Part shown: in pieces, positions 31,855-44,394 of the stretch
Layout of the letters: each line of letters opens with the position of its first letter
How positions within the stretch are numbered: position 1 is the stretch's first letter
Assembly: GCA_014529385.2 (NCBI GenBank)
Contig: CM043958.1
Location: 76,025,169 to 76,085,168 of the forward strand
Length of the DNA stretch: 60,000 bases
DNA from: Adiantum capillus-veneris
Lineage: Eukaryota > Streptophyta > Polypodiopsida > Polypodiales > Pteridaceae
Direction of reading: 5' to 3'
Program-made: the position numbers and the translations under genes
Notes under the pieces: model-generated
What the model saw: only the letters and a program-made list of their open reading frames with translations
What the model was told of the DNA's origin: nothing
Databases searched by the model: none

Positions 31855-34800
31855 AGAGTGGACAAGTGGTGAATCCTGAGACCAAGCCACTCATGCTACT
31901 AGGGATAATAGGTTGGACAAGTGGTGGACCTTGAATGTAAACCCCCCATGTACAAAGTATCAGGGGTTTTGGGTATTTCAATGGACTCTAGCATCTTGGA
32001 AACATGGTGGAGCTTACTTCTCTCCATGTTTCAATGGAGTCTATCTTGGATAAATGGTGGAGCATCATTCTCTCCATGTTTCAATGGAGCCTACCTTGGA
32101 CAAGTGGTGCACGTTTGTTTCTCTCTATGTTTGAACAGATTTAGCTTGGACAAGTGGTGGACCTTGGAACAAAATCCCCATGTAAAACATATCATGGACA
32201 TTACAAGTGGTGAGAAAAAATACCATTCAATATATAACCTTATAGGTTGGAAAAGTGGTGGACCTTAACACCCAATTATTATTAATATAATGACATAGAG
32301 TGGACAAGTGGTGAATCTTGCGACCAAACCTACTAGGAAAAGTACGTTGGACAAGTGGTGGACCTTGAATGCAAACCCCCCATGTACAAAATATTACTCA
32401 TGCTACTAGGAATAATTTGGTATTAAGGTCCATGTTTCAATGGAGCCTAGCTTGGAAAAGTGGTGGACCTTTGTTTCTCTCTATGTTTCAATAGAATTTG
32501 CTTGGACAAGTGGTGAACCTTGGAACAAAACTCCCATGTAAAGCATGTCATGGGCATTACAAGTGGTGAGAAAAAATACCATTCAAGGTATAACCTTATA
32601 GGCTGGACAAGTGGTGGACCTTAGCACCCAATTCCTCTTATTATAATGACATATAGTGGAAAAGTGGTGAATTATGAGACCAAACCTACTAGGGATAATA
32701 GGTTGGAGAAATGGTTGACCTTGAATGTAAATCACCCATGTACAAAATATCATGGGTTTTGTGTATTTCAATGGAGCCTAGCATCTTGGAGACATGGTGG
32801 AACTTACTTCTCTCCATGTTTTAATGGAGCCTATCTAGGAGAAATGGTGGAGGTTCCTTCTCTCCATGTTTCAATGGAGCCTAGCTTGGACAAGTCGTGG
32901 ACCTTTGTTTCTCTCTATGTTTGAATATGGTTAGCTTGGACAAGTGGTGGATCTTGGAATGAAACTCCCATGTAAAACATATCATGGGCATTTCAAGTGG
33001 CGAGAAAGGATACCATTTAAGATATAACCTTATAGGTTGGAAAGTGGTGGACCTTAACACAATATAATGACATAGAGTGTCCAAGTGGTGAATCTTGAAA
33101 CCAAACCACTCATGCTACTAGGGATAATAGGTTAAACAAGTGGTGGGCCTTGAAATAAAACCCCCTAGAGTGTTTCAATGGAGCCTAGCTTGGAAACATG
33201 GTAAAGCTTGCTTCTCTCCATGTTTCAATGCAGCCTATCTTGGATAAATGGTGCAGCATCATTCTCTCCATGTTTCAATGGAGCCTAGCTTGGACAAGTG
33301 GTGGACCTTTGTTTCTCTCTATGTTTGAATAGAGTTATCTTGGAAAAGTGGTGGACCTTGGAACAAAAACCCCATGTAAAACATATCATGGGCATTACAA
33401 GTGGTGAGAAAAAATACCATTCAATATATAACCTTATAGGTTGGACAAGTGGTGGACCTTAACACCCAATTATTCTTAATATAATGACATAGAGTGGATA
33501 AGTGGTGAAATTGGGACCAAACCTACTAGGGAAATAGGTTGGACAAGTGGTGGACCTTGAATGTAAACGCCCCATGTACAAAATATCACTCATGCTACTA
33601 GAAATAATTTGGTATTAAGGTCCATGTTTCAATGTAGCCTAGCTTGGAAAAGTGGTGGACCTTTGTTTCTCTCTATGTTTCAATAGATTTATCTTGGACA
33701 AGTGGTGTACCTTGGAACAAAACCCCCATGTAAATCATGTCATGGGCATTACAAGTGGCGAGAAAAAATACCATTCAAGCTATAACATTATAGGTTGGAC
33801 AAGTGGTGGACCTTAACACCTAATTCCTCTTAATATAATGACATAGAGTGGACAAGTGGTGAATCATGAGACCAAACCTACTAGGGATAATAGGTTGGAC
33901 AAGTGGTGAACCTTGAATGTAAACCCCCCATGTACAAAACATTATGGGTATTGGGTATTTCAATGGAGCCTAGCAACTTGGAGACATGGTGGAGCTTATT
34001 TCTCTCCATGTTTCAATGGAGCCTATCTAGGAGAAACAGTGGAGGTTCCTTCTCTCCATGTTTCAATGAGCCTAGCTTGGACAAGTGGTGGACCTTTCTT
34101 TCTCTATATGTTTTAATAGAGTTAGCTTGGACAAGTGGTGGACCTTGGAATGAAACCCCCATGTAAAACATATCATGGGCATTTCAAGTGGTGAGAAAGG
34201 ATACTATTTAAAATATAACCTTATAGGCTGGACAAGTGGTGGACTTTAATACATATTTCTTCTTAATATAATGACATAGAGTGTACAAGTGGTGAATCTT
34301 GAGACCAAACCACTCTTGCTACTAGGGATAATAGGTTGGACAAGTGGTGGACCTTGAATGTAAACCCCTCATGTACAAAATTATGGGTTTAGGGTATTTC
34401 AATGGAGCCTAGCTTGGAGACATGGTGGAGATTTCTTCTCTCAATGTTTCAATGGAACCTATCTTGGAGAAATGGTGGATCATCCTTCTCTCCATGTTTC
34501 AATGGAGCCTATCTTGGACAAGTGGTGGACCTTTGCTTCTCTCTATGTTTTAATGGAGTTAGCTTGGACAAGTGGTGGGTCTTGGAACAAAACCCCTTTG
34601 TAAAACATAGCATGGACATTACAAGTGATGAGGAAAAATATCATTCAAGATATAACCTTATAGGTTGGAAAAGTGGTGATGGACCTTGACAAGTGGTGAA
34701 GGATACCATTTAAGATATACCCTTATAGGTTGGACAAGTGGTGGACCTTAACACCCAGTTATTCTTAATATAATGACATAGAGTGGATAAGTGGTGAATC

Positions 34801-35700
34801 TTAAGACCAAATCACTCATGCTACTAGGTATAATACGCTAGAGAAGTGGTAGACCTTGAATGTAAACACCCCATGTACAAAATATCATGGTTTTAGGGTG
34901 TTTCAATGGAGCCTAGAATCTCGGAGACATGGTAGATCTTGATTCTTTCCATGTTTGAATGGCACCTATCTTGGAAAAATGATGGAGGTTACTTCTCTCC
35001 ATACTTCAACGGAGCCTAGCTTTGACAAGTGGTGAACCTTTGCTTCTCTCTATGTTTGAATAGAGTTAGCTTGGACAAGTGGTGGACCTTTGCTTCTCTC
35101 TATGTTTGAATAGAGTTAGCTTGGACAAGTGGTGGACCTTGGAATGAAACCCCCGTGTAAAACATATCATGGGCATTTCAAGTGGTGAGAAAGGATACCA
35201 TTTAAGATATAACCTTATAGGTTGGACAAGTGGTGGACCTTAATACATAGTTCTTCTTAATATAATGACATAGAGTGTACAAGTGGTGTATCTTGAGACC
35301 AAACCACTCGTGCTACTAGGGATCCTAGCTTGGACAAGTGGTGGACCTTGGAAAAAAGTCCCCCTGTACAACATAGATGAGTTTTTTCATGTTTTAATGG
35401 AAGAGAGATTCGACAAATGGTGGAGCTTGCTTATCTCCATGTGGATTTTAGAACTAGCTTGGACAAGTGGTGGAGCTTTGCTTTTTTACTCTTCATAATA
35501 TAATGATGTATAGGTTGGTTACATGGTGAATCTTAAGGCCAAACCTCCCATCTTACTAGAGATGATAGGTTGGACAAGTGGTCAACCTTCTATCATTTCT
35601 CCATGCCTATAATTAGACAATTAGTAGAACTAGCATCTTTCTATGTTGTCTAGAGCTGAGCTTGGACAAGTAGTGGACCTTGATACTCTCTTCCCTTGGA
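31855..35700 (+). repeat. Minisatellite block, forward orientation, in a likely intron
   Basis: Many units of about 50 bp with TTGGACAAGTGGTGGACC, grouped into longer units of about 350-430 bp marked by GGGATAATAGGTTGGACAAG, TATAATGACATAGAGTG and ATATAACCTTATAGG. It is the reverse complement of the array at 44.4-60 kb and is more diverged. If the exon at 31.5 kb belongs to the upstream gene, this block is intronic. Confidence 0.92.
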
Positions 35701-36420
35701 TTATTAGTTTGAAGACTCATTATATATACTTGCTTAGATCTATATAATTACTCATTAGTTAGGTTACAAGTGGGTATGTAATTTGTTAGCCTAAAGGGAC
35801 TTTGAATATTGAATAGTAAGAAAGTCAAGTGCTGGTTTGAAGATCTTTTGCTTATCTAAACTAGACTCTAACTCAATAATAAGTTTCATAAGTTCCACGA
35901 ATTGTCCTATCTAGGCTCCAAAAGAGTCTTAATTGGTTTGTGCTAGATTCTAACTTCCTTGATGGGGTAGAATCCTAGAAAAATGAGGCACTATAAGTTT
36001 TACCTTAGCTCAAATGGATTTTTCACTTAAACTCGACTGCAATTTGGCTATCTAGTCTTTGTCTCGATGGAGTTTAACACTAGATACATAGTAGTGATAT
36101 TTAAGCTTCATGTTTCTTCACTTGATCGAGATATGAGACCATACTTTCAAGGTCACCACTTGTCTTACCTAAAGACCAATGTGAGACATGGGAGCAAGAA
36201 AGCCATCCGATATTGTTTTAAGGACTATTACATAGGCAATCAATAACTTAAGTAAAGCAAAAAGACTTGGATCTTTCACAATTAATAACTTAAGTAAAGC
36301 CAAAAAGACTTGGATCTTTGACAGTTGTTTTCAAACTAAAAAAGCACAATCTCATGCTAACAAAACTATAAATCACAATTGAAAGGTTTGAACAAGAAAA
36401 AGATCAACAATCTTAATAAG
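35701..36420. other. Unassigned DNA between repeat block and FCP1-like gene
   Basis: No coding signal. A short direct duplication (TAACTTAAGTAAAGC plus AAAAAGACTTGGATCTTT) lies at about 36247-36321. Confidence 0.45.
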
Positions 36421-36469
36421 AAGGATACTTTTCATTTCATTTGATGATTACAAACTAAAATAAAGTCTC

Positions 36470-36577
36470 TCAAGAAATTGATAAACAAAAAATGTAGGTG
36501 ACTGCTTCATTATTTTGAGCAAAAATATCAAAATCTCTATTGATTGAGCTCCATCTAGTAGTATCCTTTGTAAGATC
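36470..36577 (-). other. Probable last exon of the FCP1-like gene
   Basis: TTTTATTCCTTCTTGCAG|G is a strong acceptor, 93 nt after the donor at 36671. In the continuing frame only a few codons follow before TAG, so it is mostly 3' untranslated. The 3' limit is not determined. Confidence 0.4.
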
Positions 36578-36671
36578 CTGCAAGAAGGAATAAAAAGAAA
36601 GATTTGTTAGATACCATGCACATGAGTGTTCAAGCATGTGTATCAAGAATATATGACATGTCACTAGTACC

Positions 36672-37874
36672 TTAGGGTTGCTTTCTATCCAGCCTTAGAA
36701 GATTGTTCTCAGTTTTCACCTTATTTATATAAGCCTTTGCTGTGGTTGCCTTCAAAACTCCTTTTGTGTTACAACCCAATTGCCTAGCTAAAGTGGTCAA
36801 TTGTGACGCCTTCATGCTTTCAATGGGTGTACGCTCCTTTGCCAAGATCTCTTGTATTTGGGCTCTTCTCATTTCATTGCGGTGGCTTGTGTCACTTGCA
36901 TCTTCAATGATAGTTTCATCTCTGTCACCTTTTGCAGGTGGTATTCTTCTTGTAAAGAACACCTTAGCTGACCAAACATCATTTTTCTGCTTCCAATACT
37001 CCATGATTTGTTTGTATTCACTATCATTTGTCACTATAGGTTGTCCATAACGATTAGAAGCAATTAAATCACGCACATCCCTTCTCTCATCAAGCTGAAT
37101 CAAGTATGGCAGTAGCTCCTCCAAGAGCATATTGTCAACCATCTTCTCAGCATCAAATTGTGGTGGAAAAATGCAATTGTTTGCTGGTGAAATACATCCC
37201 TTGTAAGGAGAGTCATCAATAAGCACTGTTCTTTGTGGATCACATTCAAACCCCATGGCAATTTTGGCTAGAGGCTTGAACATTGCCTCAACGTTTGGAT
37301 TGTCGGGTCTAAACAATTTTTGAGTTTGAGCGGTGTAGCAAACATCTTGCGACCAAATTGCAAAGAAAGGCAATGTATCCTCAGCTAAGTTGTTTAGTGC
37401 TGCAAGGATTTGATACACATTATTCCTAGTAGCCGTCGACCAAATTGCAACATTAAACCTTTGTAAAATAGTCTTCAAGAATTGGATGCAACCTGGCCTG
37501 AGTATAATATATCTTTTTGAATCCATTTGCACTGAGTTGTGGTGTGAGGATGGTTGGGAGGGAACAACAATCATTTCAATAGACCATTTAAATCCAATAT
37601 ATTGTAAGCATGTATTTCTCAACATCTACGCTACATGACGTAGTACCAATTGGCAATAGATCGTGAGTGGACTTTTCAGTCTCTTTTGATGTATGTTGCA
37701 TTTTTGAAGCATCGATTTCTTGGTTCTCATTATTGGAAGCTTGCTCAAGTTGCACAACACTAGACTCTAGTATAGAAATATCATCCATCTTGGGCACTTT
37801 AGAAACCATAGAATCTATGGATTCTATAGTTGTTGACTGAACCATAGGAGCATTATCCATCCCAGTTTGTGAAT
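36672..37874 (-). CDS. FCP1/NIF-like HAD domain with SAP-like tail (two exons)
   Basis: Exon 37874-37647 starts after TGTGTTTTCTTAG and encodes a polar linker (DSQTGMDNAPMVQS). A 115-nt intron with TTG|GTACTA and CACAACTCAG|T fits in phase and leads to exon 37531-36672. This encodes RPGCIQFLKTILQRFNVAIW (HAD motif II region), RTVLIDDSPYKG (motif III) and a C-terminal SAP-like motif (ASQLTTLARQLGCNTKGVLK). SAP motifs bind AT-rich DNA; NIF domains act on the polymerase II tail. Motif I (DxDx) is not found in the exons, so the domain is incomplete. The frame ends with TAA at 36672-36674, immediately followed by a donor AAG|GTACTA. An acceptor at 36578 (TTCCTTCTTGCAG) suggests a further, mainly untranslated exon. 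Confidence 0.65.
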
Positions 37875-38099
37875 CTAAGAAAACACACACACAAATGGTA
37901 TCTCAAAACCACTAGAATTTTATTCACCATATTTATATGTAGAACTCCTAGTAAGAAATTTATTTAAGGTAAAGTCGTTGTTAGAATCCTTGCAACCATT
38001 TTCAGCATTCGTACACCAAACACCACTTGTCTAAAATACAATCTACTAACTCAACATTTTCCATCCTACACTTTATTAAAGATGAGTACTTAAAGTGAA

Positions 38100-38300
38100 A
38101 ACTAAAAGCCACCCTTGTTGAGGAAACATGGATACAAGGTCCACCAAATGTCCAACCTAGACTACAAGAAAATAATTAGAGATTTGGCTTAGATTTGGAT
38201 TCAAAGGCCACCACTTATTCAAGTAAGATAACTCCACTTGTTTAAGACAGTAATGTTTGAAGCCCCACCACTTGTCCAACCTAGACATTGATTAAATTTT
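38100..38300. repeat. Minisatellite remnants in a likely intron
   Basis: Isolated cores such as CCCCACCACTTGTCCAACCTAG (near 38264) and CCACCACTTATTCAAG, in the same direction as the 44-60 kb array. Confidence 0.6.
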
Positions 38301-38512
38301 GGTAAGATTTATCACAAATCTAGAGTAGAATCAAGATTCTATGGCCAAGGTAGTCAAATATGTTAGACAACACACAAAGCATAAGAGCACTCTAGATTCT
38401 CGTTGAGCATAAACTAAACAATAATCAAATGTTATATTCACTTGAGATTTCATCCATGAAAAATGAAAATGATGCATGTACTTGAGATTTCCATCCATGT
38501 ACAATACTTTAC

Positions 38513-39073
38513 AATGTCAAGTAAAGTTATAGTCAGCAAACAACTCTTCTCCTGCTTCAACTTGACAAATAGTCTCAATGCATACATGGCCATATTCTTC
38601 TGACTTGATGTGTGAAGAGGTGCATTTATGCCAAGGTGGCAAATTTGGATCAAATGTATAGCGTACGTTGGGACAGACATTTGTACTGTGAGAACTATTT
38701 ATATAGCCCGACATGTTTCCTTCTTCTACACAACCAATAATGTATGATTGATCTTCCTCTTCTTCTATGTTTGGATCCTCTAGAAGAGAATATTTATAAG
38801 CTCTTGGAAATATTTTTCATATCTTTTTCCAGTCTTGAAATCTATACTTATGCCCTCCATAGTTTAGAATAGTCAAACCACTTTCCAGGGTAGTATGCAC
38901 AATTAGCCCATAACCAGCTCCTTCAATACATGAAAGTCGCACTTCAAAATCCACACCGTTAATATGCAAAATTACATCTTTGGGGATAGGAAAGGTTGGT
39001 GTCCCAAAAGGATCTTCATGCCAATCATAGTGTGAAATACATCTAGTTTTTATATCACTTAACTCCTTTGTGT
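38513..39073 (-). pseudogene. SET-domain exon with in-frame TGA
   Basis: The exon starts after TTCTTTTTGCAG. It encodes VRLSCIEGAGYGLIVHTTLE and LTILNYGGHKYRF (N-terminal SET strands), an acidic stretch, GYINSSHSTNVCPNVRYTF (the RFINHSCxPN-like site) and QVEAGEELFADYNF (the GEEL-x-DY motif with the catalytic-site tyrosine). SET domains transfer methyl groups from S-adenosylmethionine to lysines, usually in histones. A TGA at 38817-38819 splits the domain and another at 38517-38519 follows DYNFT. A donor-like ATT|GTAAAG sits at 38512. The upstream phase matches the exon ending at 41667, so this may be part of the same gene. I call it a pseudogene because of the stops. Confidence 0.7.
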
Positions 39074-39239
39074 CTGCAAAAAGAAGAAAATATTATGCAT
39101 AAAATAATGACAATATCAAAGAAAGATATCATTATTTTATAGTCCAATAGGTCCATTGTATGGAAGACTTAGAGTGCCTCTTACATGGTGCCTCCAAGGT
39201 TTCCAAAAAATAAAATCATTGGAAAAAAAAGGCCACTGT

Positions 39240-41160
39240 GTCTCCAATCTATTGCCCATTTGAAGCATAGAGAGAACCAAGGTCCACCACTTGTCCAAGC
39301 TAGACATGGAGCATTGACACAAGATCCAACACTTATCCAAGAACCCTATAGTATATGTGGTAACATGGGATGCATTGATGCAACAAAAGTAGTCTAGCCT
39401 CCTCATCCATCTCTTTTTTCTTGTAGCCTAGAGGGATTAGTTTCAAGGTCTATCACTAGTCAAAAACTACACATAGAACATTGATACAAGGTTCCACCAC
39501 ATGTGAAACCTATCATCTCTAGTAGCATGGATGGTTTGATATCAAGGTTCATCGCGTGTCCTACCTATACTCTATTGTAGCATATAGATTCTGGTTTGGT
39601 GGTACTACACTTGTCCAAACTTGGCTTGTTGTTGATATCTGGAGGTAATCAAGGGTCCTCCACTTGTCCAAGTTAGGCATATAAAACAATTGCAAGGTCC
39701 ACCATGTGTACAACATATGATTGATTATAGCATGCATGGTCTTATTTCATGGGCAACCATCTTCTCTCCAACATGTGTCCAACCTCGGCTCCATTGAAGC
39801 ATGGAGAGAAGCAAGGTCCACCACTTATCAAAGCTATTATTTTCTCCCAGTGCTTTCAAAACCCATAATAAGTTGTACATGGGGGGGGGGGATTCTTGTT
39901 TCAAGGTCCACCCTTGGCTAAGATTGGATCCATTGAAACATAAAGAGAAGCAAGCTCTACCATTTGTCCAAGCTAGGAGCCATTGAAACATGAAAACCCC
40001 ATAATATGTTGTATACGGGGGTGTTTTTCAAGGTCTACCACTTGTCTAAGCTATGGTCCATTGGAACATGGAGAGAAGCAAAGCTCCACCACTTTTCTAA
40101 GCTAGGATCCATTGAAACATGGAGAGAAGCAAGCTCCATTGTTTGTCTAAGCTAGGCTCCATTGGAACATGGAGAAAACAAGCTCCACCACTTGCCTATT
40201 ATTGCATAGAGATTCTGGTTTGAAGGTCCACCACTTGTCCAACCTTGCCTTCATGTATGGAGATAATCAAGAGTGCAATGCTTCTCTAAGCTAGGGACAT
40301 AAAAGAGTTTCAAGGTCCACTACATATACGATCTATGATGGGTTGTAGCATGGGAGGTTTCATTTTAAGGTTGACCACTTCTCCAGCTCCGCTTGTCCAA
40401 CCTCAGATCCATTGAAGAATGGAGAATAAAGGTGTACCAACTCTCCAAAATAGGCAAGACAATCTCTATAAAACCCATGAATTGTTAATATATGCTATGC
40501 TGTGGAGTTTTGTTTGAAGTTCCACTCCTTATCCAAGCTACAATCCATTGAAGCATGGAACTAAGTAAGATATATCTCTAGTCCAAGATAGGATCCATTG
40601 AAACATAGAGAGAATCAAGGTCCACCACTTGTCCAAGCTATGCATGGGTAATTGATATAAGGACCACTACGTTTTCACCTATACTATGCTCTATCATGGA
40701 TGGTTTCATATCCCACCAATTTTCCAACCTATTTAGTAGGTTGTATTATGGGGGTTTGGTTTCAAGGTACTTCACTTGTCTAAGGTGGGTTCCATTGAAC
40801 CATGGAGAGAAACTATGTCTACCACTTGTCCGAAATATGCTCCTTTAAAACATAAAAACAAGGTCCACCACTTGTCCAAGCTAAAGTTTCTCTCCATTGA
40901 AGCATGGAGAGAAACAAGGTCTACCACCTGTCCAAAATATGCTCCATTGAAACATAAAAGCAAGGTCCACCACTTGTCCAAGCTAATATAACAAATGGGT
41001 GTTGGTTACAAGGTGTACCACACTTGTCTAAACTAGTCTTCATGCAAGGTCTACCACATGTCCAAGCTATATGAGCTTGTTTTGAAGGTCTACCACACCT
41101 CTTGAAATTAGGATCCATGTAAGGTCCACCTTTTGTCAAGCTATGCATTTAATGAGTACT
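39240..41160 (-). repeat. Minisatellite block, reverse orientation, in the 2.6-kb intron
   Basis: Units with TCCACCACTTGTCCAAGCTA and CCATTGAAACATGGAGAGAAGCAAGG, the reverse complement of the 28.5-35.7 kb core. The block lies inside the inferred intron 41666-39074. A run of about ten G lies near 39882-39891. Confidence 0.88.
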
Positions 41161-41666
41161 AAAACTAAGTAAATTGCAGTACTTAAATACCTTTCCAAGC
41201 TCATTAAGATTTTGGTCTCTAAGGCCGGCCACCACCACATGTCTAATCTATGCTCTAATTGATTACTTATGCTAGTTCTCAAAGTCCAAACATAAGCTCC
41301 CTTCTAGCAAGGTTAGTTTAAATTTAGGCTCCAGCACCTGTCTAAGCTAGGTTCAATTTATGAAGCATCACCATTTAACCATGCTACGATCTAATGTATC
41401 ATATCAAGGGGGTATTGATAAAAGGTCCAAAACTTATTGAGTTCAAGCTCTTAAGTAATTAAGTCTTTGTGAGTATTAAATGTTATAGTTTTAGTCTACA
41501 GATCCACCATTCAAAAACTCAAGTAATTTACTATTTACATTCAAACCTTGAATGCTTGAGATAAAAAATACAAACTCAATCAATACTATATAAAGCAAAA
41601 TCTAACATTAAGAGTATCAAATCAGTAACAAGAAACACTAACATGCACAAGAAACTCAAAACATAC
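41161..41666. other. Intron sequence without repeats
   Basis: The 5' part of the inferred 2.6-kb intron. AT-rich, no motif recognised beyond weak minisatellite remnants. Confidence 0.4.
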
Positions 41667-44320
41667 GTGTCTCCATTTCCAAAAAGTCCTCCATTGACAG
41701 AGGATGGTGTTGTTGTTGTTCTTCTTCTCTTTGTGGAGAGCACTCCTCTGTAACAGGCACAATGTCGCCTGATTGCGAAGTGGATTGTTGAAGTCCAGCC
41801 CATTTTTCTATATCTTCATGAGACTTAACAAAGTCTAGCAGCATGGTCTCCATGCTTTTTGCCTCCTCCACACTATCAATTAAGCAGATAACTTCTTTTT
41901 TCTGTTGTATTCCTTCTTGTGCAACCAAGGAGCCATCACCAAAAACATCAACAAGCTTGCGGTCTTCAAAACAATATGTACGAATGTAGTGCTTGACCAA
42001 AGCTCTTTTTTTGGCCTCCAAATATTGCAAATCTGACATATCGTTATCTGCTACTTGAAGAAGAGAACAATCAATTGGCATGGGATGTTCCTCTGATCTT
42101 CTTCTCAGGTCTTCAAATGCATTGCCTTGTCCCAAGAAGGCAATAACTGTTAGGAATTGAATTGCTCCTTTGCAAGGAGCTGATGGAAAGTGATGCAATG
42201 CACCACAACAATGGTAGCTCAGATTATCTCCCATGGCGTGAAAGGCACATTGCAATTTTGTGAAGTTAGTGAAATCCACAAATGCAAGAAAGACAAATCC
42301 AGGATCTGTTGACCCTCCAGCAATAGCCAAGATCCCATCCAAAGCATTGTTAAATGTCTCCTCACTCCACTTCAAATTGCCTCCAACGTTTTTTGTCATA
42401 TCTAAAACACATAAGCCAATAGGCACTTTATTATTGAAGTGGCGCATCAAGTAGAGATTGCCTTCCATTTGTAGGCTCACCACATAGATTGACCATGGCA
42501 AATCTCTAGGCTCAGTTTTCTCCTTTTGAAGGTGAATTGCCCATTGCATGTATTTTATTGCTCCATCTGGAAAAGCCATTTTCTTTGTTCCACGCGTCAA
42601 ACTAGATCTGATCCATTCCTCGCATAGCATTAAAATTGTTTTATAAACAACATCATTGATGTTATACATTTTGACCACCTCCTCCCAGTCTTTACATGGT
42701 GAAGACTCATTCAAATTGTTGAAGCCTTCAAGAAGTGCATCTTGAATCAATTTGTCTTGCTTCAACTGCTTGATTCGATCATACATGTCAGTTGCATCAC
42801 CATCCTTTGCACTCTTTGACAGTAAAATCTTCTCATCTCTAATCTCTTCTTGAATAGTCTTTACCTCTGATTCCTCAAGGCCACAAAGGTATCTAAATAC
42901 AGTTGTTGGGGGTTTCTTATTCTCCTCTTCTAGATTTTCAATGATTTCTATCCAGCAATCATAAACTAAATCAGAGTACGTGACCATGTGTGCCTGTTTA
43001 GCAATCCAACTTGCTGCTGCACTCATTCTTGCCAATCGAAGAAAAGCCTAAAAAAAGAGAAATAATTAAACTATTGAGCAAGATTTGTTAATTAAACACT
43101 ATCAAAAAGACAAAGAAAATAACTTACATCCCATCCGGCACGAGATGCATGTCCCTCTGCAATTCCACTTGCTGCCTTTGGTGGTCGTCCTGAGAAGATC
43201 CATTGACTCCGTAAATGTCTCAATATTTGGCTGTAAGGTTGCTTGACATACAATGCCTGAGCCTCCTCATTTGCAATGGCAGATATAGCAGTTGCAACAA
43301 ATGGAGGAGCATTCACAACAATGCGAGCCTTTCTAAATTTATACACGCTAATCAGTCTTTCAAAGATCTCTTTGTTGTTTTGTTCATTGTGAAGCAAAAC
43401 TTTTGCAGCATAGATTGAATGCTGCCCATCAAGAATCCAATAATGATAATCTTTAATTTTTTGCTCCTCTACCTCTTCTACTGCCAAAGGAGTCCCCTTC
43501 TTTGATTTTGCATTTCGAACAGGCATCAAATATGCACATGCTGCAGGCTTGGTCGTACTCCGTGAAAATCCAAATAACACACTTTCAGCGTGTTTTTTAT
43601 CCATAATACGTGCATTATAGTGATCAGGAGCAAGCCAACAATTTTGAATAGGGATATCAAATTCCCTATATTGGAAAGGAAAATAATTTATGTACTTATT
43701 CATTCCACCTGTATCTTTTTCTTGTCCTTTCATGGCCTCAGCTTCTAAAACATCTGGATCCACAATTCTCATCTTTGACATTGAACCCTCTGTTGATGAG
43801 GATGCCAAAGATGCCTTGTCTACATCCAAAATGGAACTAGTTCGCTTAGCTTCTACTTTCTGCACTTTTGCTTGCTTCTTTGTGGATGGTGGTCGTGAAG
43901 CTTTCACCTTTTTTCGTTGTAGTGTGGAAATGATGGAGCTTTGAAGTTGATCTGCTGTGATATTTGGATTTGATTCTGCAAACTTCCATCCTCGAGAAAA
44001 CATTGTCTCTTCTTTGTTTCTAGACATGCGCTCCAATGCATATGCTCCTGGAGATAGTTGAAATTCTAGATTCATTGGAACTAGAATGTCAATGCATTCC
44101 ACCTCTGGATGACTATCAACTACAGAGACAGATGCTTCCACAACTTGTCCAACATCTTCAAACAAGCTGTCATTATCCTTTTTGGCAATAAATAGATACA
44201 CCTTATGAAATTGTGCACCCTCTATACCATGTATGTCCAAATATCATTTCCTAAGATCATTGCAAGTATAGTCAACTGAGACAACAACCCTTGCAACTTG
44301 TTTTTTTGGAGCCATCTTTC
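41667..44320 (-). CDS. Large protein with a DGQH box (two exons), function unknown
   Basis: The exon after TTTGTTTCAG begins at 44320. ATG at 44315 gives MAPKKQVARVVVSVDY, but a TGA at 44244-44246 interrupts the frame after 23 codons. It then continues open to GT at 43127. An 80-nt intron (GAT|GTAAGT ... CTTTTTTTAG|G, phase 0) leads to exon 43047-41667, which ends at a donor ACAC|GTATGT in phase 1. The total is about 856 codons. Near residue 296 is HYWILDGQHSIYAAKVL, resembling the DGQHR box of the ParB/DndB-like superfamily. Upstream is a lysine-rich region, and downstream are a charged coiled-coil-like segment (EESEVKTIQEEIRDEKILLS) and a Glu/Gln-rich tail. I do not recognise the full protein. 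Nucleic-acid binding is possible but only inferred. Confidence 0.65.
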
Positions 44321-44394
44321 CTGAAACAAAAAAAACCAAATGTTATTTTAACATATACTTTTTTGTAATGGATTAAGTTTGTGTGAATACAAGT

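Noticed and set aside
28899-35498. Plus-strand open frames with SLDKWWTL-like peptides
   Set aside because: Same repeat core in the other orientation; the frames differ between units and break often.
36742-37050. Plus-strand frame opposite the FCP1-like exon
   Set aside because: Antisense shadow of a well-supported exon with HAD and SAP-like motifs.
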